In this document: piece after piece, positions 23,624 to 36,600 of the stretch
Position numbering within the stretch: position 1 is the stretch's first letter
How the letters are laid out: the number at the start of each line of letters is the position of its first letter
DNA from: Antedon mediterranea
Taxonomy: Eukaryota; Echinodermata; Crinoidea; Comatulida; Antedonidae
Direction of reading: 5' to 3'
NCBI RefSeq assembly: GCF_964355755.1
Contig: NC_092672.1
Span: 16,924,501 to 16,988,500 of the forward strand
DNA: 64,000 nt
The notes under the pieces: model-generated
Databases searched by the model: none
What the model was told of the DNA's origin: nothing
Seen by the model: only the letters and a program-made list of their open reading frames with translations
Translations under genes and position numbers: made by a program

Positions 23624-26570
23624 TGCGGGGGAACATAGGATTTTTTTTCAAAAATGTTAAAAAATTTCCATTGTTTAAAATTAAAAAATTATGCTATAAT
23701 ATTGCAATTTATGCAAATATATTGTGCTAACATCATCTTATAGAGCCATAGTAACTAGTTATGTCAAAAAATAAAAGGTTTGAAATTTGGAAATTTTTGC
23801 AAAAATTTCCCTGCGGGGGACCATAGGAATTTTTTCGAAAAATGGCCAAAATTTCCACTTTTTAAAATTCAAAAATTATGATATAATATTGCCATTTATG
23901 CACATATATTGTGCTAACATCATCTTATAGAGCCATAGTAACTAGTAATGTCAAAAAATAAAAGGGTCTAAATTTGGCCATTTTTCGAAAATTTCCCTGC
24001 GGGGGACCATAAGATTTTTTTTTTCGAAAAATGGCGAAAATTTACACTTTCTTAAATTCGAAAATTATGCTATAATTATTATTTACATTTTATGCAAATA
24101 TATTGTGCTAACATCATCTTTTACAGCCAGAGTAACTAGTTATGTCAAAAAATAAAACGGTCGAAATTTGGCTATTTTTCGACAATTTTCCTTTGGGGGA
24201 CCATAGGAATTTAAAAAAAAAAAAAAAATATTCAATAATTAGACTATAATATTGCCATTTATGCACATATGTTGTGTTAACATCATCTTATAGAGCCATA
24301 GTAACTAGTTATGTCAAAAATAAAAGGTTTGAAATTTCGCCGTTTTTGCGAACATTTCCCTGGGGGGACCAAAGGAATTTTTTCGAAAAATGACTAAAAT
24401 TTCCACTTTTTAAAATTCAAAAATTATGCTATAATATTGCCGTTTATGCACATATATTGTGCTGACATCATCTTATAGAGCCATAGCAACTACTTATGTC
24501 AAAATATAAAAGGGTCGAAAATAGCAAACATTTTACACTTTTTAAACATAAATAATTATGCTATAATTTTGCCATTTATGGACATATATTGTGTTAACAT
24601 CATCTTATAGAGCCATCGTAACTAGTTATGTCAAAAAGTAAAAGGGTCAAAATGTTGCCAATTTTTGAAAATTTCCCTCTGGGGGACCATAGGATTTTTT
24701 TTCCGAAAAGGGCCAAAATTTCAAATTTTTTTAATTCTATAATTATGCTATAATATTGCCATTTATGCAAATATATTGTGTTGAAATTTCGCCATTTTTG
24801 CGACAATTTCCCTGCGGGGGACCTAACGATTTTTTTTCGAAAAATGGAAAAAATTTCCAATTTTTTAAATTCTATAATTAGGCTATAGTATTGCCATTTA
24901 TGCACATATATTGTGCTAACATCATCTTATAGAGCCACAGCAACTACTTATGTCAAAATATAAAAAGGTCGAAAACGACCAAAATATCCACCTTTTAAAA
25001 TCCAATAATTAGACTATAATATTGTCATTTATGCACATATATTGTGTTAACATCATCTTATACAGCCATAGTAACTCGTTATGTCAAAAAACAAGGCCAA
25101 CAACAATAAGTTGCGTGCTCTCAGAAATAAATGAACTTTCAAAAAGTAATGTACTTTAAAACTTTTCTGTACATCAAAACAGTTCAAAAGTACAGAAAAG
25201 CGATAAAACGCAAAGTGATACCGGACCGACAGGCAGACCGACCGACATAGTGAACTGTAGAGTCGCGTCCACGCGACTAATAAAAGGTTTGAAGTTTGGC
25301 CATTTTTGCGAAAATTTCCCTGGGGGGGATCGGACCATAGGAATTTTTTCGAAAAATGGCAAAAAAATCATATTTTCAAAATTCTATAATTAGGCTATAA
25401 TATTGCCATTTATGCGCATATATTGTTTTAACATCATCTTATAGAGCCATAGTAACTAGTTATGTCAAGAAATAAATAAGTCGAAATTTGGCCATTTTTG
25501 CGAAAAATTTCCCTGCGGGGAACCATAGGATTTTTTTTTCGAAAAATGGTCAAAATTTCCATTGTTTAAAATTCCAAAATTATGCTATAATATTGCCATT
25601 TATGCAAATAATTATATTGTGCTAACATCATCTTATAGAGCTATAGTAACTAGTTATGTCAAAAAATAAAAGGATCAAAATTTGGCCATTTTTCGAAAAT
25701 TTCCCTGCTGGGGACCATAGGAATTTTTTGAAAAATGGCAAAAATTTCCACTTTTTAAAATTCAATAATTATGCTATAATATTGGCATTTATGCAAATAT
25801 ATTGTGTTAACATCATCTTATAGAGACATAGCAGCTAGTTATGTCAAAAAAATAAAAGGGTCGAAAAATGGCCAAAATTCCCACTTTATAAAATTCAATA
25901 ATTATGCTATAATATTGCCATTTTTGCAAATATATTGTGCTAACATCATCTTATAGAGCCATAGTAACTAGTTATGTCAAAAAATAAAAGGGTTAAATTT
26001 TGGCCATTTTTGCGAAAATTTCCCTTGGGGGTGTGGGGGACCATAGGAATTTTTTCGAAAAATGAATAAAATTTCCACTTTTTAAAATTCACAAATTATG
26101 CTATAATATTGCCATTTATGCACATATATTGTACTGACATCATCTTATAGAGCCATAGCAACTACTTATGTCAAAATATAAAAGGGTCGAAAATGGCAAA
26201 AATTTTACACTTTTTAAAATTAAATAATTATGCTAAAATTTTGCCATTTATGGACATATATTGTGTTAACATCATCTTATAGAGCCATCGTAACTAGTTA
26301 TGTCAAAAAATAAGAGGGTTAAAATTTTGGAAATTTTCGAAAATTTCCCTCTTGGGGACTATAGGAATTTTTTTGTAAAAGGGCCAAAATTTCCAATTTT
26401 TTAAATTCTATAATTATGCTATAATATTGCCATTTATGCAAATATATTGTGTTAACATCATCTTATAGAGCCATAGTAACTAGTTATGTCAAAAAATAAA
26501 AGGGTCGAAATTTAGCCATTTTTCCTGCTGAGGACCATAAGATTTTTTTTCGAAAAATGGCGAAAATTTA
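23624..26570 (+). repeat. AT-rich ~186-bp satellite array, block 4
   Basis: Diverged monomers, less regular in order than blocks 1 and 2, interrupted by the 189-bp insertion at 25092-25280 and with a deletion fusion near 24780. It passes directly into the minisatellite at AAAATTTAC|TCTCTCTCGCTG, at the point where a normal monomer continues AAAATTTACACTTT. Confidence 0.88.
25092..25280 (+). mobile_element. Short Helitron-like non-autonomous insertion (tentative)
   Basis: A 189-bp non-satellite segment sits between the A run and the T of the satellite word CAAAAAATAAAAGG; its removal restores the word with no duplicated bases. The 3' end forms a hairpin, AGTCGCG-TCCA-CGCGACT, ending in CTAA. 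Insertion between A and T without TSD, plus a 3' hairpin and CTRR end, is the Helitron pattern; the 5' end (CAAGGCC) is not the canonical TC. An internal inverted repeat CTTTTCTGTAC / GTACAGAAAAG is also present. Confidence 0.5.
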
Positions 26571-28086
26571 CTCTCTCTCGCTGATCTATCTCTCTCTCTC
26601 GCTGATCTATCTCTCTCTCGCTGATCTATCTCTCTCTCGCTGATCTATCTCTCTCTCGCTGATCTATCTCTCTCTCGCTGATCTATCTCTCTCTCGCTGA
26701 TCTATCTCTCTCTCTCGCTGATCTATCTCTCTCTCGCTGATCTATCTCTCTCTCGCTGATCTATCTCTCTATCGCTGATCTATCTCTCTCGCTGATCTAT
26801 CACTCTCTCTCACTGATCTATATCTCTCTCTCTCGCTGATCTATCTATCTCTCTCTCGCTGATCTATCTATTTCTCTCTCGCTGATCTATCTATCTCTCT
26901 CTCTCGCTGATCTATCTATCTCTCTCTCGCTGATCTATCTATCTCTCGCTGATCTATCTCTCTCTCGCTGATCTATCTCTCTCTCGCTGATCTATCTCTC
27001 TCTCGCTGATCTATCTCTCTCTCGCTTATCTATCTCTCTCTTGCTGATCTATCTATCTCTCGCTGATCTATCTCTCTCTCGCTGATCTATCTATCTCTCT
27101 CTCGCTGATCTATCCTGCTCTCTCTCTCGCTGATCTATCTATCTCTCTCTGATCTATCTCTCTCTCGCTGATCTATCTATCTCTCTCTCGCTAATCTATC
27201 TATCTCTCTCTCGCTGATCTATCTATCTCTCTCGCTGATCTATCTATCTCTCTCTCTCGCTGATCTATCTATCTCTCTCTCTCTCGCTGATCTATCTCTC
27301 TCTCGCTGATCTATCTATCTCTCTCTCGCTGATCTAACTCTCTCTCGCTGATCTATCTATCTCTCTCTCGCTGATCTATCTCTTTCTCGCTGATCTATCT
27401 ATCTCTCTCTCGCTGATCTATCTATCTCTCGCTGATATATCTATCTCTCTCTCTCTCATCTATCTCTCTCTCGCTGATCTATCTCTCTCTCGCTGATCTA
27501 TGTATCTCTCTGTCGCTGATCTATCTATCTCTCTCTCGCTGATCTATCTGTCTCTCGCTGATCTATCTGTCTCTCGCTGATCTATCTCTCTCTCGCTGAT
27601 CTATCTATCTCTCTCTGGCTGATCTATCTTTCTCTCGCTGATCTATCTATCTCTCTCGCTGATCTATCTCTCTCTCGCTGATCTATCTATCTCTCTCGCT
27701 GATCTATCTATCTCTCTCTCGCTGATCTATCTCTCTCTCGATGTTCTATATATCTCTCTCTCGCTGATCTATCTCTCTCGCTGATCTATCTATCTCTCTC
27801 TCGCTGATCTATATCTCTCTCGCTGATCTATCTCTCTCGCTGATCTATTTCTCTGTCGCTGATCTCTCTATCTGTCGCTGATCTATCTCTCTCTCGCTGA
27901 TCTATCTCTCTCTCGCTGATCTATCTCTCTCTCGCTGATCTATCTCTCTCTCGCTGATCTATCTCTCTCGCTGATCTATCTCTCTCTCGCTGATCTATCT
28001 CACTCTAGCTGATCTATCTCTTTCTCGCTGATCTATCTCTCTCTCGCTGATCTATCTCTTTCTCGCTGATTTATCTCTCTCGCGCT

Positions 28087-28161
<75 letters not shown>

Positions 28162-29529
28162 ATCTCTCTCTCGCTGATCTATCTCTCTCTCGCTGATCTA
28201 TCTCTTTCTCGCTGATCTATCTCTCTCTCGCTGATCTATCTCTCTCTCGCTGATCTATCTCTCTTTCGCTGATCTATCTCTCTCTCTCGTTGATCTATCT
28301 CTCTCTCGCTGATCTATCTCTCTCTCTCGCTGATCTATCTCTCTCTCGCTGATCTATCTATCTCTCTCTCTCGCTGGTCTATCTTTCTCTCGCTGATCTA
28401 TCTATCTCTCTCGCTGATCTATCTCTCTATCGCTTATCTATCTATCTCTCTCGCTGATCTATCTATCTCTCTCTCGCTGATCTATCTATCTCTCTCTCGC
28501 TGATCTATCTCTCTCTCGATGTTCTACCTATCTCTCTCTCGCTGATCTATCTCTCTCGCTGATCTATCTATCTCTCTCTGTCGCTGATCTATATGTCTCT
28601 CGCTGATCTATCTCTCTGTCGCTGTTCTATCTCTCTATCGCTGATCTCTCTCTCTCTCGCTGATCTATCTCTCTCTCGCTGATCTATCTCTCTCTCGCTG
28701 ATCTATCTCTCTCTCGCTGATCTATCTCTCTCTCGCATATCTATCTCTCTCTCGTTGATCTATCTCTCTCGCTGATCTATCTCTCTCTCTCTCTCGCTGA
28801 TCTATCTATCTCTCGCTGATCTATCTATCTCTCTCTCGCTGATCTATCTTTCTCTCGCTGATCTATCTCTCTCTCGCTGATCTATCTCTCTCTCGCTGAT
28901 CTATCTCTCTCTCGCTGATCTATCTCTCTCTCGCTGATCTATCTCTCTCTCGCTGATCTATCTCTCTCGCTGATCTATGTATCTCTCTGTCGCTGATCTA
29001 TCTATCTCTCTCTCGCTGATCTATCTCTCTCTCGCTGATCTATCTGTCTCTCGCTGATCTATCTCTCTCTCGCTGATCTATCTATCTCTCTCTCGCTGAT
29101 CTATCTTTCTCTCGCTGATCTATCTATCTCTCTCGCTGATCTATCTCTCTCTCGCTGATCTATCTATCTCTCTCGCTGATCTATCTATCTCTCTCTCGCT
29201 GATCTATCTATCTCTCTCTCGCTGATCTATCTCTCTCTCGATGTTCTATATATCTCTCTCTCGCTGATCTATCTCTCTCGCTGATCTATCTATCTCTCTC
29301 TCGCTGATCTATATCTCTCTCGCTGATCTATCTCTCTCGCTGATCTATTTCTCTGTCGCTGATCTCTCTATCTGTCGCTGATCTATCTCTCTCTCGCTGA
29401 TCTATCTCTCTCTCGCTGATCTATCTCTCTCTCGCTGATCTATCTCTCTCGCTGATCTATCTCACTCTAGCTGATCTATCTCTTTCTCGCTGATCTATCT
29501 CTTTCTCGCTGATTTATCTCTCTCTCGCT

Positions 29530-29587
<58 letters not shown>

Positions 29588-30849
29588 GCTGATCTATCTC
29601 TCTCTCGCTGATCTATCTCTTTCTCGCTGATCTATCTCTCTCTCGCTGATCTATCTCTCTCTCGCTGATCTATCTCTCTCTCGCTGATCTATCTATCTCT
29701 CTCGTTGATCTATCTCTCTCTCACTGATCTATCTCTCTCTCTCTCTGATCTATCTCTCTCTCGCTGATCTATCTATCTCTCTCTCGCTGGTCTATCTTTC
29801 TCTCGCTGATCTATCTATCTCTCTCGCTGATCTATCTCTCTATCGCTTATCTATCTATCTCTCTCGCTGATCTATCTATCTCTCTCTCGCTGATCTATCT
29901 ATCTCTCTCTCGCTGATCTATCTCTCTCTCGATGTTCTACCTATCTCTCTCTCGCTGATCTATCTCTCTCGCTGATCTATCTATCTCTCTCTGTCGCTGA
30001 TCTATATCTCTCTCGCTGATCTATCTCTCTGTCGCTGTTCTATCTCTCTATCGCTGATTTCTCTCTCTCTCGCTGATCTATCTCTCTCTCGCTGATCTAT
30101 CTCTCTCTCTCTCTCGCTGATCTATCTATCTCTCGCTGATCTATCTATCTCTCTCTCGCTGATCTATCTTTCTCTCGCTGATCTATCTCTCTCTCGCTGA
30201 TCTATCTCTCTCTCGCTGATCTATCTCTCTCTCGCTGATCTATCTCTCTCTCGCTGATCTATCTCTCTCTCGCTGATCTATCTCTCTCGCTGATCTATGT
30301 ATCTCTCTGTCGCTGATCTATCTATCTCTCTCTCGCTGATCTATCTCTCTCTCGCTGATCTATCTGTCTCTCGCTGATCTATCTCTCTCTCGCTGATCTA
30401 TCTATCTCTCTCTCGCTGATCTATCTTTCTCTCGCTGATCTATCTATCTCTCTCGCTGATCTATCTCTCTCTCGCTGATCTATCTATCTCTCTCGCTGAT
30501 CTATCTATCTCTCTCTCGCTGATCTATCTATCTCTCTCTCGCTGATCTATCTCTCTCTCGATGTTCTATATATCTCTCTCTCGCTGATCTATCTCTCTCG
30601 CTGATCTATCTATCTCTCTCTCGCTGATCTATATCTCTCTCGCTGATCTATCTCTCTCGCTGATCTATTTCTCTGTCGCTGATCTCTCTATCTGTCGCTG
30701 ATCTATCTCTCTCTCGCTGATCTATCTCTCTCTCGCTGATCTATCTCTCTCTCGCTGATCTATCTCTCTCGCTGATCTATCTCACTCTAGCTGATCTATC
30801 TCTTTCTCGCTGATCTATCTCTTTCTCGCTGATTTATCTCTCTCTCGCT

Positions 30850-30903
<54 letters not shown>

Positions 30904-32599
30904 GCTGATCTATCTCTCTCTCGCTGATCTATCTCTTTCTCGCTGATCTATCTCTCTCTCGCTGATCTATCTCTCTCTCGCTGATCTATCTCTCTCTCGC
31001 TGATCTATCTATCTCTCTCGTTGATCTATCTCTCTCTCACTGATCTATCTCTCTCTCTCTCTGATCTATCTCTCTCTCGCTGATCTATCTATCTCTCTCT
31101 CGCTGGTCTATCTTTCTCTCGCTGATCTATCTATCTCTCTCGCTGATCTATCTCTCTATCGCTTATCTATCTATCTCTCTCGCTGATCTATCTATCTCTC
31201 TCTCGCTGATCTATCTATCTCTCTCTCGCTGATCTATCTCTCTCTCGATGTTCTACCTATCTCTCTCTCGCTGATCTATCTCTCTCGCTGATCTATCTAT
31301 CTCTCTCTGTCGCTGATCTATATCTCTCTCGCTGATCTATCTCTCTGTCGCTGTTCTATCTCTCTATCGCTGATTTCTCTCTCTCTCGCTGATCTATCTC
31401 TCTCTCGCTGATCTATCTCTCTCTCGCTGATCTATCTCTCTCTCGCTGATCTATCTCTCTCTCTCTCTCTCTCGCTGATCTATCTCTCTCTCGCTGATCT
31501 ATCTATCTCTCTCTCGCTGATCTATCTTTCTCTCGCTGATCTATCTTTCTCTCGGTGATCTATCTATCTCTCTCGCTGATCTATCTCTCTATCGCTGATC
31601 TATCTATCTCTCCCGCTGATCTATCTATCTCTCTCTCGCTGATCTATCTCTCTCTCGATGTTCTACCTAACTCTCTCTCGCTGATCTATCTCTCTCGCTG
31701 ATCTATCTATCTCTCTCTGTCGCTGATCTATATCTCTCTCGCTGATCTATCTCTCTCGCTGATCTATCTCTCTGTCGCTGTTCTATCTCTCTGTCGCTGA
31801 TCTCTCTCTCTCTCTCTCGCTGATCTACCTCTCTCTCGCTGATCTATCTCTCTCTCGCTGATCTATCTCTCTCGCTGATCTATCTCTCTCGCTGATCAAT
31901 TTCTCTCTTGCTGATCTATCTCACTCTCGCTGATCTATCTCTCTCTCGCTGATCTATCTCTCTCTCGCTGATCTATCTCTCTCTCGCGGATCTATCTCTC
32001 TCTCGTTGATCTATCTCTCTCGCTGATCTATCTATCTCTCTCTCGCTGATCTATCTCTCTCTCGCTGATCTATCTGCCTCTCGCTGATCTATCTCTCTCT
32101 CGCTGATCTATCTATCTCTCTCTCGCTGATCTATCTTTCTCTCGCTGATCTATCTATCTCTCTCGCTGATCTATCTCTCTCTCGCTGATCTATCTATCTC
32201 TCTCGCTGATCTATCTATCTCTCTCTCGCTGATCTATCTATCTCTCTCTCGCTGATCTATCTCTCTCTCGATGTTCTATATATCTCTCTCTCGCTGATCT
32301 ATCTATCTCTCTCTCGCTGATCTATATCTCTCTCGCTGATCTATCTCTCTCGCTGATCTATTTCTCTGTCGCTGATCTCTCTATCTGTCGCTGATCTATC
32401 TCTCTCTCTCGCTGATCTATCTCTCTCGCTGATCTATCTCTCTCTCGTTGATCTATCTCTCTCTCGCTGATCTATCTCTCTCGCTGATCTATCTCTCTCT
32501 CGCTGATCTATCTCACTCTAGCTGATCTATCTCTTTCTCGCTGATCTATCTCTCTCTCGCTGATCTATCTCTTTCTCGCTGATTTATCTCTCTCTCGCT

Positions 32600-32677
<78 letters not shown>

Positions 32678-32965
32678 GCTGATCTATCTCTCTCTCGCTG
32701 ATCTATCTCTTTCTCGCTGATCTATCTCTCTCTCGCTGATCTATCTCTCTCTCGCTGATCTATCTCTCTCTCGCTGATCTATCTCTCTCTCTCGTTGATC
32801 TATCTCTCTCTCGCTGATCTATCTCTCTCTCTCGCTGATCTATCTTTCTTTCGCTGATCTATCTATCTCTCTCTCTCGCTGGTCTATCTTTCTCTCGCTG
32901 ATCTATCTATCTCTCTCGCTGATCTATCTCTCTATCGCTTATTTATCTATCTCTCTCGCTGATCT
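26571..32965 (+). repeat. CTCTCTCGCTGATCTAT minisatellite, left part of array A
   Basis: Hundreds of copies of a 17-bp unit and length variants (inserted ATCT or CTCT steps of 4 or 2 bp). Longer (CT)n runs occur near 28091, 29530, 30850 and 32605. Larger tandem units are visible: 28981 onward repeats at 30301 onward, 1320 bp apart, including the rare variant CGATGTTCTATATATC. No open frame of note; pyrimidines lie on the plus strand throughout. Confidence 0.95.
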
Positions 32966-33004
32966 CACGGCAGTTTCAAACGCGATATCCGAGACACAAA
33001 GTGT
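32966..33004 (+). promoter_or_regulatory. Left terminal RSS-like signal: heptamer CACGGCA, 21/23-bp spacer, ACA-rich nonamer
   Basis: Heptamer CACGGCA is at 32966-32972. The nonamer homologous to the right end is ACACAAAGT (32994-33002), giving a 21-bp spacer; shifting the register two bases to ACAAAGTGT (32996-33004) gives 23 bp. The RAG consensus nonamer is ACAAAAACC and the consensus heptamer CACAGTG; the first three bases CAC, the most important for RAG cleavage, are kept. Inferred transposase-binding and cleavage site. Confidence 0.7.
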
Positions 33005-33626
33005 TTACAACGCGCTTTTGATTGATACGCCTGGCGCGAGCCTTGAGCAGCTATTTATAGCCCACCAACATCGAGCGAAATGTTTACATTAGCTAGCTAT
33101 AAACAGAGAGTGTATCATACGAAGTAAATACAGTCTTACAATGACAAATTAATAAAGTTTTCCTCGAATCTTACAGTGTTTGCTTTATTATTGTATTTTG
33201 TATTAGGGAAAATTGTCTAGGATTAAAAAATATTATTAAAAAAGCGAAATTTTAACGATGTTTGCGATAGTTTCAAAAGCTGAAAATATACATAAATAGC
33301 GCCCTCACGGCGAAAGTTTATCGTCGCGGTAAGTTCAAGCTTTTGATCGTCTGATAGCAAATCTCTGCAATTTTTTCGAGCAACACCGTTAATTCCAAGA
33401 GAAAGCGGAGACTTTATTCTTTATTTAGCTCAAAATTCAGGCTGACGTCTACTTTCAAATTGATTTGAGCTAAATTTGAAATTGACTTATTTCTGTTCAA
33501 AATTCCAGTGATTTTATAGGTAAAAATAGGCCTAGGGCAAAGTTAATTATATATTTTTTAAAGAATTGTGTATTGGTTTTGCATTGACTGTATGTGGTAT
33601 GTTACTGTTATTTATTGTCTTGTGAA
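33005..33626 (+). promoter_or_regulatory. 5' leader of the RAG1-like transposon (untranslated, promoter presumed)
   Basis: No ORF. It has a TATTTATAG box near 33050 and two GC-containing patches (GCCTGGCGCGAGCC near 33030 and GCGCCCTCACGGCGAAAG near 33301) in an AT-rich background. The transcription start cannot be placed from sequence alone. Confidence 0.4.
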
Positions 33627-36600
33627 ATGGAGTACCATACATATGCATTGAGTAATTTATGTCGTGTATGTGGTGTCAAGTTAACACGAAATCAGCGAAA
33701 ATTTGACCTAACTAAAGTAAAAGATAGCGTCCTGACATTTTTAAATATCGATTTAACCCATGAAAACAAAGATGTACATCCACCATTCATTTGCAAGAAC
33801 TGTCAATTTTCAAGCTATAACAAGGTTAGCACAACTCAAAGGTACATCTGGAGACAACACACACAACAATCATGTTTCACATGTTATTTATTATCAGAAC
33901 AGTCAAAACCAGGTAAGAGACTAAAACAAGTAAAACTCAACACATTATTTTCTGAAACAGAATGTGACGTTATTCCATCAAAATTTACAGTCAATGACAA
34001 AATCAATTCTGAACCTTTCATTTGCCAAATATGCAACTCGATTTTGTCTTTCAACAGTCTTGAGTCAAACTGTTCACATCACTATTGTTCTAGTTGTATG
34101 TATAATTTGTTTAGTACCCTCCATGTTAACGTATGTTCATGTCTTGTGTGCGCAAAGCCAATGCACATGCTGGAATTTAAACCCGCCTCCCAAATTGTAA
34201 TAGAGTCTCTAAAATCACTAGAATTACAATGCTCGTGCAATAAGTTCATAAAATACTCTCAACATCAGAGACATATTTGTGAACACCAGACAACTAAAGA
34301 AGTGGTTTATCATAATGTTTCAAAAGCTGTATCAGTGTTAGAGAAATCACTAGAAGATAGTCATGTCTCCCAAACAATACAAACGTTTGCAGAAAAAGTT
34401 GTTTACAATCAACTAAAGAAAAGTAAGGAAATGCTGATTGCAACAAATGGTCGGGTGAGTGCTTTAAAACAAATTCTGTAATTATCATATTGCATGTTAT
34501 AAAAAGTAGATTAATATTATTATAACAGAATTGTTAGCATAAAACATACAAATACAATTCTTATCTACAGCCAGCAAAGATTGCTATCATACCAAACACC
34601 AAAGTCTCAAGTGATAAGGCCAGTTCTCGAACTGTTTCAAGACGAGCAAATAGCATCAGCAGCATCATAAAATCAGTTGGCAATAGTGAGGCTGGTGATT
34701 TCCATCAAAAAGTGTACTCAGCCAAACATATGAGTCAAGCGGTCTTAAAAGCAGCCAACATAGCATCAACTTCGTCTATAGATACAGATAAGGCTCTGGC
34801 AATGGTGTCAGACTGCCATCTGGCATGGAACCAGCTACGAAAGCTAAGAAGGTAAACAAACAATTATGTGATTAAATAAAACCATGCATGAATACAGGCA
34901 TTTTAGACACAGTCAAGTATGTCTAGTAATAAAGCGAGACTACATTATTAATCCTTTTTATGTACTAGATATGTGGAGAAGGGGACAATACCATCAGAGA
35001 AAAGGATGCGGCAGCGGCAAAATGATCTCATTGGGGATTATTTTGAATCCACAATGGAAATGCTATGTTTTAGGTCTGAGACGTCCCCAGACGGGATAGA
35101 ATTAAGATCAACGCCTACTGTCAAACTGAAAAACATTAAAAAAGTTGTATTTTCATATCTTGATGAACACTCAAGGTACGCTGAAGTTAAATTTTAATAT
35201 GTGCTTACAAAGTGTAGAACTTACTTTTTAGGACTTTACTTTTGTTCCTATGGATTTGCTATGGAAATAAAAGTTAAAAGAAATTAATTAAAAACTGAAT
35301 TAATATTTACTAAATTTTTTTACAGACTGAACAACCTATCTCCCAATAATAACGAGATTTGGATAAAGTTTGGCGGGGATAAGGGAGGTGGAAGTACCAA
35401 ATTTGAGGTACAGATATGTAGCCTCGCCAAACCAAATTCAATTAACAACATCATCGTCGTACTAATATTTGATGCCCCTGACATGATGTTTAATATTAAC
35501 CGGACTCTTCCGGAAGTGGCCCACCAAGTTGTTGCTTTGAACGGGGAAAAATGGCGGTAAGAATACAACTAGTATATCAACTTAATTATGTGGATGCGTA
35601 TACAAGTAATAAAATAAAAATATATGTATAATTTCTTTCAGCAATTACACACTGAGAGTTTTCTGTTTTGGGGACTATGAGTATCTAACAAAACTCTATG
35701 GATTAAATGGACCAAATGGTAAACTATTAAATTATTTTATCATCATTTAATTTATACAAAATCTTTCTAAGCCAATTTTATTTATACTGTATTACTGCAT
35801 ATTTTAGCATTTTTAAACATTGTGAAAAAATTGGAATACTTTTAGCTCGATACTGCTGTCTCTTTTGTGAAAAACCAAAAGCAGAAATGCAATTAAAGGC
35901 ACCACCCGCCAAACAGCGATCATTGGCTTCAATCAGAGCCAACTATAGAATGTTTATGGAAGATGGCGGAATTGAAAGCCGATCTAAGGATGTTTCCATG
36001 AGCGTTGTTAATAATCCCTTAGTATCAATTGAGGTAGATCATGTAAGTACATCAGTTTTGTTTTTAATTATCTTTATATTAGAGAAACAAATGTACTTAC
36101 TTCATTATATGGCACTGTTGGTATTAAAATTTATATCTTTTAGGTGTCTGTTCCTAGCCTGCACTTGTCATTGGGCATATTCAAGAAGCTCTTTGATATG
36201 CTTGAGACGGAGGCGCACAGCATAGATTGCCTCATATATTCCCTAAGGAAAAATGGAGAACTTGATGACACTTCTGAATCAAAGTTTGATAAAATAATTC
36301 AACATCAGATCCAAACACAAATTGATATCAAAGAAAAGATTGAAGAAAAGAAATTAAAGTTGACTGAGATGGAGGATGCAATGCCATTAATCTATCTTAA
36401 AGGAAGTGTTGATGGTAGCATCATTACCAATGTGGGAAAGATAGTCAGATTGAGAGAAGAGATTGAGTCACTGGTAAGTTACTCAAACAATAAATGACAT
36501 AGATGCGTCTTGCCAGACACATACTCTAAAGACAAAACTTGTATTATATTTTATTTTACAGACAAAATGCATGGAAAATGGGCTTCCATTTGGAACGGGT

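Noticed and set aside
24600-25371. Minus-strand ORFs in satellite, like 5211-5405 and 13044-13238
   Set aside because: They are satellite monomers read by chance without stops; other monomers of the same type break the frame.
33964-34200. Alternative-frame ORF in exon 1, with 34884-35099 and 35320-35568 nearby
   Set aside because: They overlap the RAG1-like exons or introns in other frames or strands and show no motif of their own.
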